From positions 55,677 to 119,676 of the forward strand of contig JARPUW010000571.1 in the NCBI GenBank assembly GCA_030533445.1: a DNA stretch of 64,000 nucleotides, written 5' to 3'. Source of the DNA: Cyprinodon diabolis (lineage: Eukaryota > Chordata > Actinopteri > Cyprinodontiformes > Cyprinodontidae). Under the pieces are notes generated by a model. That model did not search any database and had not been told where the DNA came from. It saw nothing but the letters and a program-made list of their open reading frames with translations. The stretch's first letter is position 1; every line of letters begins with the position of its first letter. Below are positions 9,737-22,929 of the stretch, piece by piece. Made by a program: the position numbers and the translations under genes.

Positions 9737-11585
9737 AATGGCAATGAGCAATATGCCAGAATGTATGAGTGTGTATAAGGAAGAGGCTTTTATTCTGTAG
9801 AGTCCTTGTAGTCTTATTTTGAAAGTCTATCATGAATGTGCATCAAAAGATGGGTCACGCCCAGCAGTGATATAGAATCCATTTCCAAATGTTAAATCAC
9901 TGGTTTTCCATGTTATTAGGTGAATAGTTGCTGTATTACAGAGTAAATGGGAAACTTTTATTGTGAAATTTGCTCTGGGTGTGTTTTGAAAAGGTCACTA
10001 GAGTCTAATAAAAACAACCTGGAAGAGTTTGGGTCATAATGTTGAGCCATTTGCATCAATTAATGCATTAGTATAATCTAGAGGCTTTTATTTTGTAGGG
10101 TCCCTGGAGTCTTATTTTGAAAGTCCAACAGAGTTGTGTTTATAGAAAATGTTCAGACCCGTCAATGATAGTTGATTACTTTCCAATCGTTAAATCACTC
10201 TTTTTCCATGTTATTAGGGCAGTAGATGAAGCGGAAATGGGAGGCTTTTATTTTGAAATTTGCTATAGGGTGTGTTTTAAACAGTCTCCCAGAGTCTATT
10301 CTCTAAAACGGGGTTGAGTTTGGGTCATAATGTTGAGCCATATAGGGCAATAAATATATGTAAAAAATATAGAGGCTTTTATTTTGTAGGGTCCCTGGAG
10401 TCTTATTTTGAAAGTCTATCAGTGCTGAGTGGCAAGGGAAGTGTCATGGACAGCAGTCATATAGTATCCATTTCCCAATGTTAAATCAGTCCTTTCACCC
10501 TCCATTAGATTAATATGTGCTGTTTAAAACAGCAGAGGTAAAATCTGTTTGAAGCTTGGTAACCTTGACAACGCTTAAGGAGCCTCTCACTGACACAGAC
10601 AACAGCTGCACTCACTATTGGTTTCTTCTTCCCAGGCTTTTTTGTATGGGAAGAACGGCACCGAACAAACGACTACTGATCAAAAACCGTATGAGTTATT
10701 CAAAAAACATTTTCACCATGAGCATCAGCAATCCTTCGACTCCAACTATACCAACTTTGGTGTATGTGTGTCATTCAGAAAAATATTTATGACGAGTTGA
10801 AAACACATAGTCTGATTCGTTTCTCTCCCATCTTCAGCTCAAAAAGAATAGAGAAAGGCTGAAACTCTCATCGACTTTAGGTTGGTCTGGAGGGTTTTTA
10901 AGGAAAAGTATTAATCCTACCGTAATTCCGAAGACATTGTGTGAGTCCAGAGGTTTCAGTCTACAAACTGACCAAAAATGGTGACTGTAGCTCCAAATAT
11001 GTGGCCGTGAGGGCGAGAATAAGATGTTTGATCTTAAAAAAATGGCCGCCTCACACTAAGATTTCAGCAGCTGCACTGTAGCAGGCTGCTGCAGAAGCTA
11101 ACTGTCAGCTAGCTTCCAGGTGCTTACCCTCCGAACAAACGACTGCTGAGCAAAAACCGTAAAAGGTATCTGAAAAATTCTTTCAGTGAAAGCAACATCT
11201 ATCCTTTGTCTCAGACTGGGGTAACCTTCATGTCTGTAGGTCTTTCACAACCCAAAACGAAGCACAAACAAAATGGTTGGCCCACCTGCTCCTCCCTTTG
11301 TTTGAACTGCAGGACCTCACTCTCACTCACCTTTTAGCTGCTAAAGCACCCCTCCGAACAAACGACTGCTGAGTAAAAACCGTAAAAGGTATCTGAAAAA
11401 TTATTTTTATCTAAGCGACAGCTATATCTTGTCTTCAATTGGAGTAACTTTCATGGCTGTAGGTCATCTACAAACTGAACGGGAAGAGAAAGAAAAAGAA
11501 AAAACGTTTCATCACACCTAAGCTTCTAATTGAGCTAGCTGCAGCAGGTCACTGTCACTCAGCTTTCAGGTGCTTAAAATGTCCT

Positions 11586-12511
11586 CCGAACAAACGACTG
11601 CTGAGCAAAAACCGTATGAGTTATTCAAAAAATTTTTTCACCGTGAGCGTCAGTCATGCTTCGACTCCAACTATGCCAACTTTGGTGTATGTGTGTCATT
11701 CAGAAAAATATTTATGACGAGTTTAAAACACATAGTCTGATTCGTTTTTCTCCCCTCTTCTGCTCCAAAACCAATGAAAAACGGCTCTGATTTTCATCGA
11801 CTTTAGGTCGGTCTGGAGGGTTTTTAAGGAAAAGTATTAATCCTACCGTAATTCCGAAGATATTGTGTGAGTCCAGAGGTTTCAGTCTACAAACTGACCA
11901 AAAATGGTGACTGTAGCTCCAAATATGTGGCCGTGAGGGCGAGAATAACATGTTTGATCTTAAAAGAATGGCCGCCTCACACTAAGATTTCAGCAGCTGC
12001 ACTCTAGCAGGCTGCTGCAGAAGCTAACTGTCAGCTAGCTTCCAGGTGCTTACCCTCCGAACAAACGACTGCTGAGCAAAAACCGTAAAAGATATCTGAA
12101 AAATTCTTTCAGTGAAAGCAACATCTATCCTTTGTCTCAGACTGGGGTAACCTTCATGTCTGTAGGTCTTTCACAACCCAAAACGAAGCACAAACAAAAT
12201 GGTTGGCCCACCTGCTCCTCCCTTTGTTTGAACTGCAGGACCTCACTCTCACTCACCTTTTAGCTGCTAAAGCACCCCTCCGAACAAACGACTGCTGAGT
12301 AAAAACCGTAAAAGGTATCTGAAAAATTATTTTTATCTAAGCGACAGCTATATCTTGTCTTCAATTGGAGTAACTTTCATGGCTGTAGGTCATCTACAAC
12401 CTGAATGGGAAGAGAAAGAAAAAGAAAAAACGTTTTGTCACACCTGATCTTCTAATTGAGCTAGCTGCAGCAGGACACTCTCCCCCAGCTTTCAGCTGCT
12501 TAAAATGTCCT
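11586..12511. repeat. Extra 926 bp repeat copy in U4
   Basis: Lies between copies starting at 10661 and 12512 and begins with second-copy sequence (ATGTCCTCCGAAC) related to U3. Between 11861 (T, second-copy form) and 11870 (A, first-copy form) it switches to first-copy sequence with alpha variants (CTTAAAAGAATGG near 11960, CAACCTGAATGGG near 12397). This is the signature of an unequal crossover between a second copy and a misaligned alpha first copy. Confidence 0.9.
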
Positions 12512-13598
12512 CCGAACAAACGACTGCTGAGCAAAAACCGTATGAGTTATTCAAAATATTTTTTCACCGTGAGCGTCAGCCATCCTTCGACTCCAACTAT
12601 GCCAACTTTGGTGTATGTGTGTCATTCAGAAAAATATTTATGACGAGTTTAAAACACATAGTCTGATTCGTTTTTCTCCCCTCTTCTGCTCCAAAACCAA
12701 TGAAAAACGGCTCTGATTTTCATCGACTTTAGGTCGGTCTGGAGGGTTTTTAAGGAAAAGTATTAATCCTACCGTAATTCCGAAGATATTGTGTGGGTCC
12801 AGAGATTTCAGTCTACAAACTGACCAAAAATGGTGACTCTAGCTATAAATATGTGGCCGTGAGGGCGAGTTTAAAATGTTTTTTTGTGTTTAAAAAACGC
12901 CTGCCTCACACTCTAGCTTTTCAGTTGCTCCACTCTAGCAGGCTGGATTTTGCTAAAACTTTGTGGCGCTTGAGGTCTGATTATACAAAAACCGTAGCAG
13001 TTATCAACATACCGTCTTCAGTTTTAAATAGACGAAGGATTTATCTACAAACTGAGCTTCAAACTGTTTTTCTAGGTGAATGTATGCCGACACAGTGAAG
13101 TGCTGTTTTTTATGCTTTTTTTTTCCTCTCCCCATTCATTTCCTATGGGATTTTTTTGCGACGTTTTCGCTAATAATTCGCAAACCTTCGGACTAATGAG
13201 AAAGTTTTATACAAGCACACATCACCCCATTGGTCCCGACGCGTGTGCCAACTTTGGGCCCGATCCGCCAAACCGTGCGGGACTAGTTACGTGCCGAAGT
13301 TTTGGGTATACGGGAGAATTATAATAACTAGAAAATTTCTAAAGAAATTTTGAGGGGGGCCACCTACTGCCCGTCTGGGGAACCGGGCCAATACGGCCCT
13401 GGCAAGTGATGTCGGGGCTCCCCAGACCAACTGCTTATGCCTTTGAGGGCTGCTGAGGGAAGGAAAGAGGGCTAGGTCATGGGCAAAGAGAGCTGTGTGC
13501 CACCTGTGCTGAAATCTGGGTAATAGACGTGCACAGCGTATGATGCACAAGGGTAATATGGGTTGTCCATATTGAACCGCAGTGGGTAAAGCTCAGTT

Positions 13599-13858
13599 GG
13601 TGGGCTCCGCCCGCCTGCTAGGAGCCCTTGCAGCGATGAAAAAAATCCCCAATGGCGGGCATTGCCCGCCTGCTAAGAGCCATTGCAGTGATGAAATCAC
13701 CAATGGCGGGCTCCGCCCGCCTGCTAGGAGCCATTGCAGTGATGAAAAAAATCACCATTGGCGGGCTCCGCCCGCCTCCTAACAGCCATTGCAGTGATGA
13801 AATCACCAATGGCGGGCTCCGCCCGCCTTCTAAGAGCCATTGCAGTGATGAAATTACA
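13599..13858. repeat. Block B of U5: 51 bp array, 5 full monomers
   Basis: The 260 bp arrangement: five monomers and no partial one. The third monomer has a GATGAAAAAAATCACC expansion that is otherwise confined to first monomers, suggesting a copied first monomer. Confidence 0.93.
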
Positions 13859-16516
13859 AATGGCTATAAGCAATATGCCAGAATGTATGAGTGTGTATAA
13901 GGAAGAGGCTTTTATTTTGTAGAGTCCCTGTAGTCTTATTTTGAAAGTCTATCATGGAAGTGCATCTATAGATGGGTCATGCCCAGCAGTGATATAGAAT
14001 CCATTTCCAAATGTTAAATCACTGGTTTTCCATGTTATTAGGTGAATAGTTCCTGTATTACAGAGTAAATGGGGGACTTTTATTGTGAAATTTGCTCTGG
14101 GGTGTGTTTTGAAAAGGTCACTAGAGTCTAATAAAAACAACCTGGAAGAGTTTGGGTCATAATGTTGAGCCATTTGCATCAATTAATGCATTAGTATAAT
14201 CTAGAGGCTTTTATTTTGTAGGGTCCCTGGAGTCTTATTTTGAAAGTCCAACAGAGTTGTGTTTAGAGAAAATGTTCAGACCCATCAATGATAGTTGATG
14301 ACTTTCCAATCGTTAAATCACTCTTTTTCCATTTTATTAGGGCAGTAGATGAAGCGGAAATGGGAGGCTTTTATTTTGAAATTTGCCATAGGGTGTGTTT
14401 TAAACAGTCTCCTAGAGTCTATTCTCTAAAATGGGGTTGAGTTTGGGTCATAATGTTGAGCCATATAGGGCAATAAATATATGTAAAAAATATAGAGGCT
14501 TTTATTTTGAAGGGTCCCTGGAGTCTTATTTTGAAAGTCTATCAGTGCTGAGTGGCAAGGGAAGTGTCATGGACGGCAGTCATATAGTATCCATTTCCCA
14601 ATGTTAAATCAGTGCTTTCACCCTCCATTAGATTAATATGTGCTGTTTAAAACAGCAGAGGTAAAATCTGTTTGAAGCTTGGTAACCTTGACAACGCTTA
14701 ACGAGCCTCTCACTGACACAGACAACAGCTGCACTCACTATTGGTTTCTTCTTCCCAGGCTTTTTTGTATGGGAAGAACGGCACCGAACAAACGACTACT
14801 GATCAAAAACCGTATGAGTTATTCAAAAAACATTTTCACCATGAGCATCAGCAATCCTTCGACTCCAACTATACCAACTTTGGTGTATGTGTGTCATTCA
14901 GAAAAATATTTATGACGAGTTGAAAACACATAGTCTGATTCGTTTTTCTCCCATCTTCAGCTCAAAAAGAATGGAGAAAGGCTGAAACTCTCATCCACTT
15001 TAGGTTGGTCTGGAGGGTTTTTAAGGCAAAGTATTAATCCTACCGTAATTCCGAAGACATTGTGTGAGTCCAGAGGTTTCAGTCTACAAACTGACCAAAA
15101 ATGGTGACTGTAGCTCCAAATATGTGGCCGTGAGGGCGAGAATAAGATGTTTGATCTTAAAAAATGGCCGCCTCACACTAAGATTTCAGCAGCTGCACTC
15201 TAGCAGGCTGCTGCAGAAGCTAACTGTCAGCTAGCTTCCAGGTGCTTACCCTCCGAACAAACGACTGCTGAGCAAAAACCGTAAAAGATATCTGAAAAAT
15301 TCTTTCAGTGAAAGCAACATCTATCCTTTGTCTCAGACTGGGGTAACCTTCATGTCTGTAGGTCTTTCACAACCCAAAACGAAGCACAAACAAAATGGTT
15401 GGCCCACCTGCTCCTCCCTTTGTTTGAACTGCAGGACCTCACTCTCACTCACCTTTTAGCTGCTAAAGCACCCCTCCGAACAAACGACTGCTGAGTAAAA
15501 ACCGTAAAAGGTATCTGAAAAATTCTTTTTATCTAAGCGACAGCTATATCTTGTCTTCAATTGGAGTAACTTTCATGGCTGTAGGTCATCTACAAACTGA
15601 ATGGGAAGAGAAAGAAAAAGAAAAAACGTTTCATCACACCTAAGCTTCTAATTGAGCTAGCTGCAGCAGGTCACTGTCACTCAGCTTTCAGGTGCTTAAA
15701 ATGTCCTCCGAACAAACGACTGCTGAGCAAAAACCGTATGAGTTATTCAAAAAATTTTTTCACCGTGAGCGTCAGTCATCCTTCGACTCCAACTATGCCA
15801 ACTTTGGTGTATGTGTGTCATTCAGAAAAATATTTATGACGAGTTTAAAACACATAGTCGGATTCGTTTTTCTCCCCTCTTCTGCTCCAAAACCAATGAA
15901 AAACGGCTCTGATTTTCATCGACTTTAGGTCGGTCTGGAGGGTTTTTAAGGAAAAGTATTAATCCTACCGTAATTCCGAAGATATTGTGTGGGTCCAGAG
16001 ATTTCAGTCTACAAACTGACCAAAAATGGTGACTCTAGCTATAAATATGTGGCCGTGAGGGCGAGTTTAAAATGTTTTTTTGTGTTTAAAAAACGCCTGC
16101 CTCACACTCTAGCTTTTCAGTTGCTCCACTCTAGCAGGCTGGATTTTGCTAAAACTTTGTGGCGCTTGAGGTCTGATTATACAAAAACCGTAGCAGTTAT
16201 CAACATACCGTCTTCAGTTTTAAATAGACGAAGGATTTATCTACAAACTGAGCTTCAAACTGTTTTTCTAGGTGAATGTATGCCGACACAGTGAAGTGCT
16301 GTTTTTTATGCTTTTTTTTTCCTCTCCCCATTCATTTCCTATGGGATTTTTTTGCGACGTTTTCGCTAATAATTCGCAAACCTTCGGACTAATGAGAAAG
16401 TTTTATACAAGCACACATCACCCCATTGGTCCCGACGCGTGTGCCAACTTTGGGCCCGATCCGCCAAACCGTGCGGGACTAGTTACGCGCCGAAGTTTTG
16501 GGTATACGGGAGAATT

Positions 16517-16591
16517 ATAATAATAATAATACGCGGAATAAATATGTGCAATAGTAGTAGGTGGGCCATGCCTTCGGCATGTGGCCCCCCA
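16517..16591. repeat. Hairpin minisatellite at the end of U5 (1 copy)
   Basis: A single copy preceded by a (ATA)n run and followed directly by AACTAG of U6. Confidence 0.95.
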
Positions 16592-16633
16592 ACTAGAAAA
16601 TTTCTAAAGAAATTTTGAGGGGGGCCACCTACT
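16556..16633. repeat. Nested inverted repeat at the unit junction (example U5/U6)
   Basis: AGTAGGTGG (16556-16564) pairs with CCACCTACT (16625-16633); GTGGCCCCCC (16581-16590) pairs with GGGGGGCCAC (16619-16628); AAAATTTCT-AA-AGAAATTTT (16597-16616) forms the core. The first and second pairs share bases, so they are alternative or stepwise pairings. The arrangement exists wherever a unit ends in at least one hairpin copy (U3, U5, U9, U11, U13, U15-U17). At the other junctions only the core and right arm remain. It could extrude as a cruciform; that is inference. Confidence 0.85.
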
Positions 16634-19600
16634 GCCCGTCTGGGGAACCGGGCTAATACGGCCCTGGCAAGTGACGTCGGGGCTCCCCAGACCAACTGCT
16701 TACGCCTTTGAGGGCTGCTGAGGGAAGGAAAGAGGGCAAGTTCATGGGCAAAGAAAGCTGTGTGCCACTTGTGCTGAAATCTGGGAAATAGACGTGCACA
16801 GCGTATGATGCACAAGGGTAATATGGGTTGTCCATATTGAAACACAGTGGGTAAAGCCCAGTTGGCGGGCTTTGCCCGCCTGCTAGGAGCCATCTCAGTG
16901 AAGAAAAAAATCACCAATGGCGGGCTCTGCCCGCCTTCTAAGAGCCATTGCAGTGATGAAATCACCAATGGCGGGCTCCGCCCGCCTGCTAAGAGCCATT
17001 GCAGTGATGTAATCACCTTTGGCGGGCTCCGCCCGCCTGTTACCATTGGCGGGCTCCGCCCGCCTTCTAAGAGCCATTGCAGTGATGAAATCACCAATGG
17101 CAATGAGCAATATGCCAGAATGTATGAGTGTGTATAAGGAAGAGGCTTTTATTCTGTAGAGTCCTTGTAGTCTTATTTTGAAAGTCTATCATGAATGTGC
17201 ATCAAAAGATGGGTCACGCCCAGCAGTGATATAGAATCCATTTCCAAATGTTAAATCACTGGTTTTCCATGTTATTAGGTGAATAGTTGCTGTATTACAG
17301 AGTAAATGGGAGACTTTTATTGTGAAATTTGCTCTGGGTGTGTTTTGAAAAGGTCACTAGAGTCTAATAAAAACAACCTGGAAGAGTTTGGGTCATAATG
17401 TTGAGCCATTTGCATCAATTAATGCATTAGTATAATCTAGAGGCTTTTATTTTGTAGGGTCCCTGGAGTCTTATTTTGAAAGTCCAACAGAGTTGTGTTT
17501 ATAGAAAATGTTCAGACCCGTCAATGATAGTTGATTACTTTCCAATCGTTAAATCACTCTTTTTCCATGTTATTAGGGCAGTAGATGAAGCGGAAATGGG
17601 AGGCTTTTATTTTGAAATTTGCTACAGGGTGTGTTTTAAACAGTCTCCTAGAGTCTATTCTCTAAAACGGGGTTGAGTTTGGGTCATAATGTTGAGCCAT
17701 ATAGGGCAATAAATATATGTAAAAAATATAGAGGCTTTTATTTTGTAGGGTCCCTGGAGTCTTATTTTGAAAGTCTATCAGTGCTGAGTGGCAAGGGAAG
17801 TGTCATGGACAGCAGTCATATAGTATCCATTTCCCAATGTTAAATCAGTCCTTTCACCCTCCATTAGATTAATATGTGCTGTTTAAAACAGCAGAGGTAA
17901 AATCTGTTTGAAGCTTGGTAACCTTGACAACGCTTAACGAGCCTCTCACTGACACAGACAACAGCTGCACTCACTATTGGTTTCTTCTTCCCAGGCTTTT
18001 TTGTATGGGAAGAACGGCACCGAACAAACGACTACTGATCAAAAACCGTATGAGTTATTCAAAAAACATTTTCACCATGAGCATCAGCAATCCTTCGACT
18101 CCAACTATACCAACTTTGGTGTATGTGTGTCATTCAGAAAAATATTTATGACGAGTTGAAAACACATAGTCTGATTCGTTTCTCTCCCATCTTCAGCTCA
18201 AAAAGAATAGAGAAAGGCTGAAACTCTCATCGACTTTAGGTTGGTCTGGACGGTTTTTAAGGAAAAGTATTAATCCTACCGTAATTCCGAAGACATTGTG
18301 TGAGTCCAGAGGTTTCAGTCTACAAACTGACCAAAAATGGTGACTGTAGCTCCAAATATGTGGCCGTGAGGGCGAGAATAAGATGTTTGATCTTAAAAGA
18401 ATGGCCGCCTCACACTAAGATTTCAGCAGCTGCACTCTAGCAGGCTGCTGCAGAAGCTAACTGTCAGCTAGCTTCCAGGTGCTTACCCTCCGAACAAACG
18501 ACTGCTGAGCAAAAACCGTAAAAGATATCTGAAAAATTCTTTCAGTGAAAGCAACATCTATCCTTTGTCTCAGACTGGGGTAACCTTCATGTCTGTAGGT
18601 CTTTCACAACCCAAAACGAAGCACAAACAAAATGGTTGGCCCACCTGCTCCTCCCTTTGTTTGAACTGCAGGACCTCACTCTCACTCACCTTTTAGCTGC
18701 TAAAGCACCCCTCCGAACAAACGACTGCTGAGTAAAAACCGTAAAAGGTATCTGAAAAATTATTTTTATCTAAGCGACAGCTATATCTTGTCTTCAATTG
18801 GAGTAACTTTCATGGCTGTAGGTCATCTACAACCTGAATGGGAAGAGAAAGAAAAAGAAAAAACGTTTTGTCACACCTGATCTTCTAATTGAGCTAGCTG
18901 CAGCAGGACACTCTCCCCCAGCTTTCAGCTGCTTAAAATGTCCTCCGAACAAACGACTGCTGAGCAAAAACCGTATGAGTTATTCAAAATATTTTTTCAC
19001 CGTGAGCGTCAGCCATCCTTCGACTCCAACTATGCCAACTTTGGTGTATGTGTGTCATTCAGAAAAATATTTATGACGAGTTTAAAACACATAGTCTGAT
19101 TCGTTTTTCTCCCCTCTTCTGCTCCAAAACCAATGAAAAACGGCTCTGATTTTCATCGACTTTAGGTCGGTCTGGAGGGTTTTTAAGGAAAAGTATTAAT
19201 CCTACCGTAATTCCGAAGATATTGTGTGGGTCCAGAGATTTCAGTCTACAAACTGACCAAAAATGGTGACTCTAGCTATAAATATGTGGCCGTGAGGGCG
19301 AGTTTAAAATGTTTTTTTGTGTTTAAAAAACGCCTGCCTCACACTCTAGCTTTTCAGTTGCTCCACTCTAGCAGGCTGGATTTTGCTAAAACTTTGTGGC
19401 GCTTGAGGTCTGATTATACAAAAACCGTAGCAGTTATCAACATACCGTCTTCAGTTTTAAATAGACGAAGGATTTATCTACAAACTGAGCTTCAAACTGT
19501 TTTTCTAGGTGAATGTATGCCGACACAGTGAAGTGCTGTTTTTTATGCTTTTTTTTTCCTCTCCCCATTCATTTCCTATGGGATTTTTTTGCGACGTTTT

Positions 19601-19759
19601 CGCTAATAATTCGCAAACCTTCGGACTAATGAGAAAGTTTTATACAAGCACACATCACCCCATTGGTCCCGACGCGTGTGCCAACTTTGGGCCCGATCCG
19701 CCAAACCGTGCGGGACTAGTTACGCGCCGAAGTTTTGGGTATACGGGAGAATTATAATA
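16592..19759. repeat. Repeat unit U6 (alpha family, 3,168 bp)
   Basis: Alpha markers: TGCTACAGGGTG near 17619, TCTGGACGGTT near 18246, CAACCTGAATGGG near 18830, GTTTTGTCACACCTGATC near 18865, GGACACTCTCCCCCAGC near 18906 and GTCAGCCATCC near 19009. GGGCTAATACGG near 16651 and CAAAGAAAGC near 16749 are shared with U11. No hairpin copy at its end. Confidence 0.95.
16864..17095. repeat. Block B of U6: 51 bp array, 4 full + partial
   Basis: The 232 bp arrangement. The first hairpin loop is TTT (GGGCTTTGCCCGCC), shared with U11, U16 and U19. Confidence 0.93.
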
Positions 19760-22700
19760 ACTAGAAAATTTCTAAAGAAATTTTGAGGGGGGCCACCTAC
19801 TGCCCGTCTTGGGAACCGGGCCAATACGGCCCTGGCAAGTGACGTCGGGGCTCCCCAGACCAACTGCTTACGCCTTTGAGGGCTGCTGAGGGAAGGAAAG
19901 AGGGCAAGTTCATGGGCAAAGAGAGCTGTGTGCCACTTGTGCTGACATCTGGGAAATAGACGTGCACAGCGTATGATGCACAAGGGTAATATGGGTTGTC
20001 CATATTGAAACACAGTGGGTAAAGCCCAGTTGGCGGGCTTCGCCCGCCTGCTAGGAGCCATCTCAGTGAAGAAAAAAATCACCAATGGCGGGCTCTGCCC
20101 GCCTTCTAAGAGCCATTGCAGTGATGAAATCACCAATGGCGGGCTCCGCCCGCCTGCTAAGAGCCATTGCAGTGATGTAATCACCTTTGGCGGGCTCCGC
20201 CCGCCTGTTACCATTGGCGGGCTCCGCCCGCCTTCTAAGAGCCATTGCAGTGATGAAATCACCAATGGCAATGAGCAATATGCCAGAATGTATGAGTGTG
20301 TATAAGGAAGAGGCTTTTATTCTGTAGAGTCCTTGTAGTCTTATTTTGAAAGTCCATCATGAATGTGCATCAAAAGATGGGTCACGCCCAGCAGTGATAT
20401 AGAATCCATTTCCAAATGTTAAATCACTGGTTTTCCATGTTATTAGGTGAATAGTTGCTGTATTACAGAGTAAATGGGAGACTTTTATTGTGAAATTTGC
20501 TCTGGGGTGTGTTTTGAAAAGGTCACTAGAGTCTAATAAAAACAACCTGGAAGAGTTTGGGTCATAATGTTGAGCCATTTGCATCAATTAATGCATTAGT
20601 ATAATCTAGAGGCTTTTATTTTGTAGGGTCGCTGGAGTCTTATTTTGAAAGTCCAACAGAGTTGTGTTTATAGAAAATGTTCAGACCCGTCAATGATAGT
20701 TGATTACTTTCCAATCGTTAAATCACTCTTTTTCCATGTTATTAGGGCAGTAGATGAAGCGGAAATGGGAGGCTTTTATTTTGAAATTTGCTATAGGGTG
20801 TGTTTTAAACAGTCTCCTAGAGTCTATTCTCTAAAACGGGGTTGAGTTTGGGTCATAATGTTGAGCCATATAGGGCAATAAATATATGTAAAAAATATAG
20901 AGGCTTTTATTTTGTAGGGTCCCTGGAGTCTTATTTTGAAAGTCTATCAGTGCTGAGTGGCAAGGGAAGTGTCATGGACAGCAGTCATATAGTATCCATT
21001 TCCCAATGTTAAATCAGTCCTTTCACCCTCCATTAAATTAAATGTGCTGTTTAAAACAGCAGAGGTAAAATCTGTTTGAAGCTTGGTAACCTTGACAACG
21101 CTTAACGAGCCTCTCACTGACACAGACAACAGCTGCACTCACTATTGGTTTCTTCTTCCCAGGCTTTTTTGTATGGGAAGAACGGCACCGAACAAACGAC
21201 TACTGATCAAAAACCGTATGAGTTATTCAAAAAACATTTTCACCATGAGCATCAGCAATCCTTCGACTCCAACTATACCAACTTTGGTGTATGTGTGTCA
21301 TTCAGAAAAATATTTATGACGAGTTGAAAACACATAGTCTGATTCGTTTCTCTCCCATCTTCAGCTCAAAAAGAATAGAGAAAGGCTGAAACTCTCATCG
21401 ACTTTAGGTTGGTCTGGAGGGTTTTTAAGGAAAAGTATTAATCCTACCGTAATTCCGAAGACATTGTGTGAGTCCAGAGGTTTCAGTCTACAAACTGACC
21501 AAAAATGGTGACTGTAGCTCCAAATATGTGGCCGTGAGGGCGAGAATAAGATGTTTGATCTGAAAAAAATGGCCGCCTCACACTAAGATTTCAGCAGCTG
21601 CACTCTAGCAGGCTGCTGCAGAAGCTAACTGTCAGCTAGCTTCCAGGTGCTTACCCTCCGAACAAACGACTGCTGAGCAAAAACCGTAAAAGATATCTGA
21701 AAAATTCTTTCAGTGAAAGCAACATCTATCCTTTGTCTCAGACTGGGGTAACCTTCATGTCTGTAGGTCTTTCACAACCCAAAACGAAGCACAAACAAAA
21801 TGGTTGGCCCACCTGCTCCTCCCTTTCTTTTAACTGCAGGACCTCACTCTCACTCACCTTTTAGCTGCTAAAGCACCCCTCCGAACAAACGACTGCTGAG
21901 TAAAAACCGTAAAAGGTATCTGAAAAATTCTTTTTATCTAAGCGACAGCTATATCTTGTCTTCGATTGGAGTAACTTTCATGGCTGTAGGTCATCTACAA
22001 ACTGAATGGGAAGAGAAAGAAAAGAAAAAACGTTTCATCACACCTAAGCTTCTAATTGAGCTAGCTGCAGCAGGTCACTGTCACTCAGCTTTCAGGTGCT
22101 TAAAATGTCCTCCGAACAAACGACTGCTGAGCAAAAACCGTATGAGTTATTCAAAAAATTTTTTCACCGTGAGCGTCAGTCATCCTTCGACTCCAACTAT
22201 GCCAACTTTGGTGTATGTGTGTCATTCAGAAAAATATTTATGACGAGTTTAAAACCCATAGTCTGATTCGTTTTTCTCCCCTCTTCTGCTCCAAAACCAA
22301 TGAAAAACGGCTCTGATTTTCATCGACTTTAGGTCGGTCTGGAGGGTTTTTAAGGAAAAGTATTAATCCTACCGTAATTCCGAAGATATTGTGTGGGTCC
22401 AGAGATTTCAGTCTACAAACTGACCAAAAATGGTGACTCTAGCTATAAATATGTGGCCGTGAGGGCGAGTTTAAAATGTTTTTTTGTGTTTAAAAAACGC
22501 CTGCCTCACACTCTAGCTTTTCAGTTGCTCCACTCTAGCAGGCTGGATTTTGCTAAAACTTTGTGGCGCTTGAGGTCTGATTATACAAAAACCGTAGCAG
22601 TTATCAACATACCGTCTTCAGTTTTAAATAGACGAAGGATTTATCTACAAACTGAGCTTCAAACTGTTTTTCTAGGTGAATGTATGCCGACACAGTGAAG

Positions 22701-22929
22701 TGCTGTTTTTTATGCTTTTTTTTTCCTCTCCCCATTCATTTCCTATGGGATTTTTTTGCGACGTTTTCGCTAATAATTCGCAAACCTTCGGACTAATGAG
22801 AAAGTTTTATACAAGCACACATCACCCCATTGGTCCCGACGCGTGTGCCAACTTTGGGCCCGATCCGCCAAACCGTGCGGGACTAGTTACGCGCCGAAGT
22901 TTTGGGTATACGGGAGAATTATAATAATA
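19760..22929. repeat. Repeat unit U7 (beta family, 3,170 bp)
   Basis: Beta markers CTGAAAAAAATGG near 21560 and CTTTCTTTTAACTG near 21822, plus TCTTCGATTGG near 21960, shared with U15 and U19. Private losses occur near 21035 (TTAAATTAAATGTG) and in the purine run near 22020; the latter opens a longer spurious frame. No hairpin copy. Confidence 0.95.
20032..20263. repeat. Block B of U7: 51 bp array, 4 full + partial
   Basis: The 232 bp arrangement with a first hairpin loop of TTC, as in U2, U8, U9 and U17. Confidence 0.93.

Larger units (their letters stand above)
9233..13326. repeat. Repeat unit U4 (hybrid, 4,094 bp, extra 926 bp repeat)
   Basis: Has the same length as U10 and shares with it rare variants seen in no other unit: GGGCCCTGCCCGCC near 9563, GGGAAACTTTTA near 9949, TCTCCCAGAGTC near 10285, CTTAAGGAGCC near 10575, CACTGTAGCAGG near 11074 and GAACGGGAAG near 11477. 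Block D holds three copies of the 926 bp start (10661, 11586, 12512) instead of two. Confidence 0.95.
13327..16591. repeat. Repeat unit U5 (gamma family, 3,265 bp)
   Basis: Has five full 51 bp monomers, one with a private four-base A insertion. Block C shares older-looking variants with U15 (TTTAGAGAAAATG near 14262, GACCCATCAATG near 14279, TTTGCCATAGGG near 14391). Block D shares CATCCACTTTAGG and GGCAAAGTATT with U13. Ends in one hairpin copy. Confidence 0.95.
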
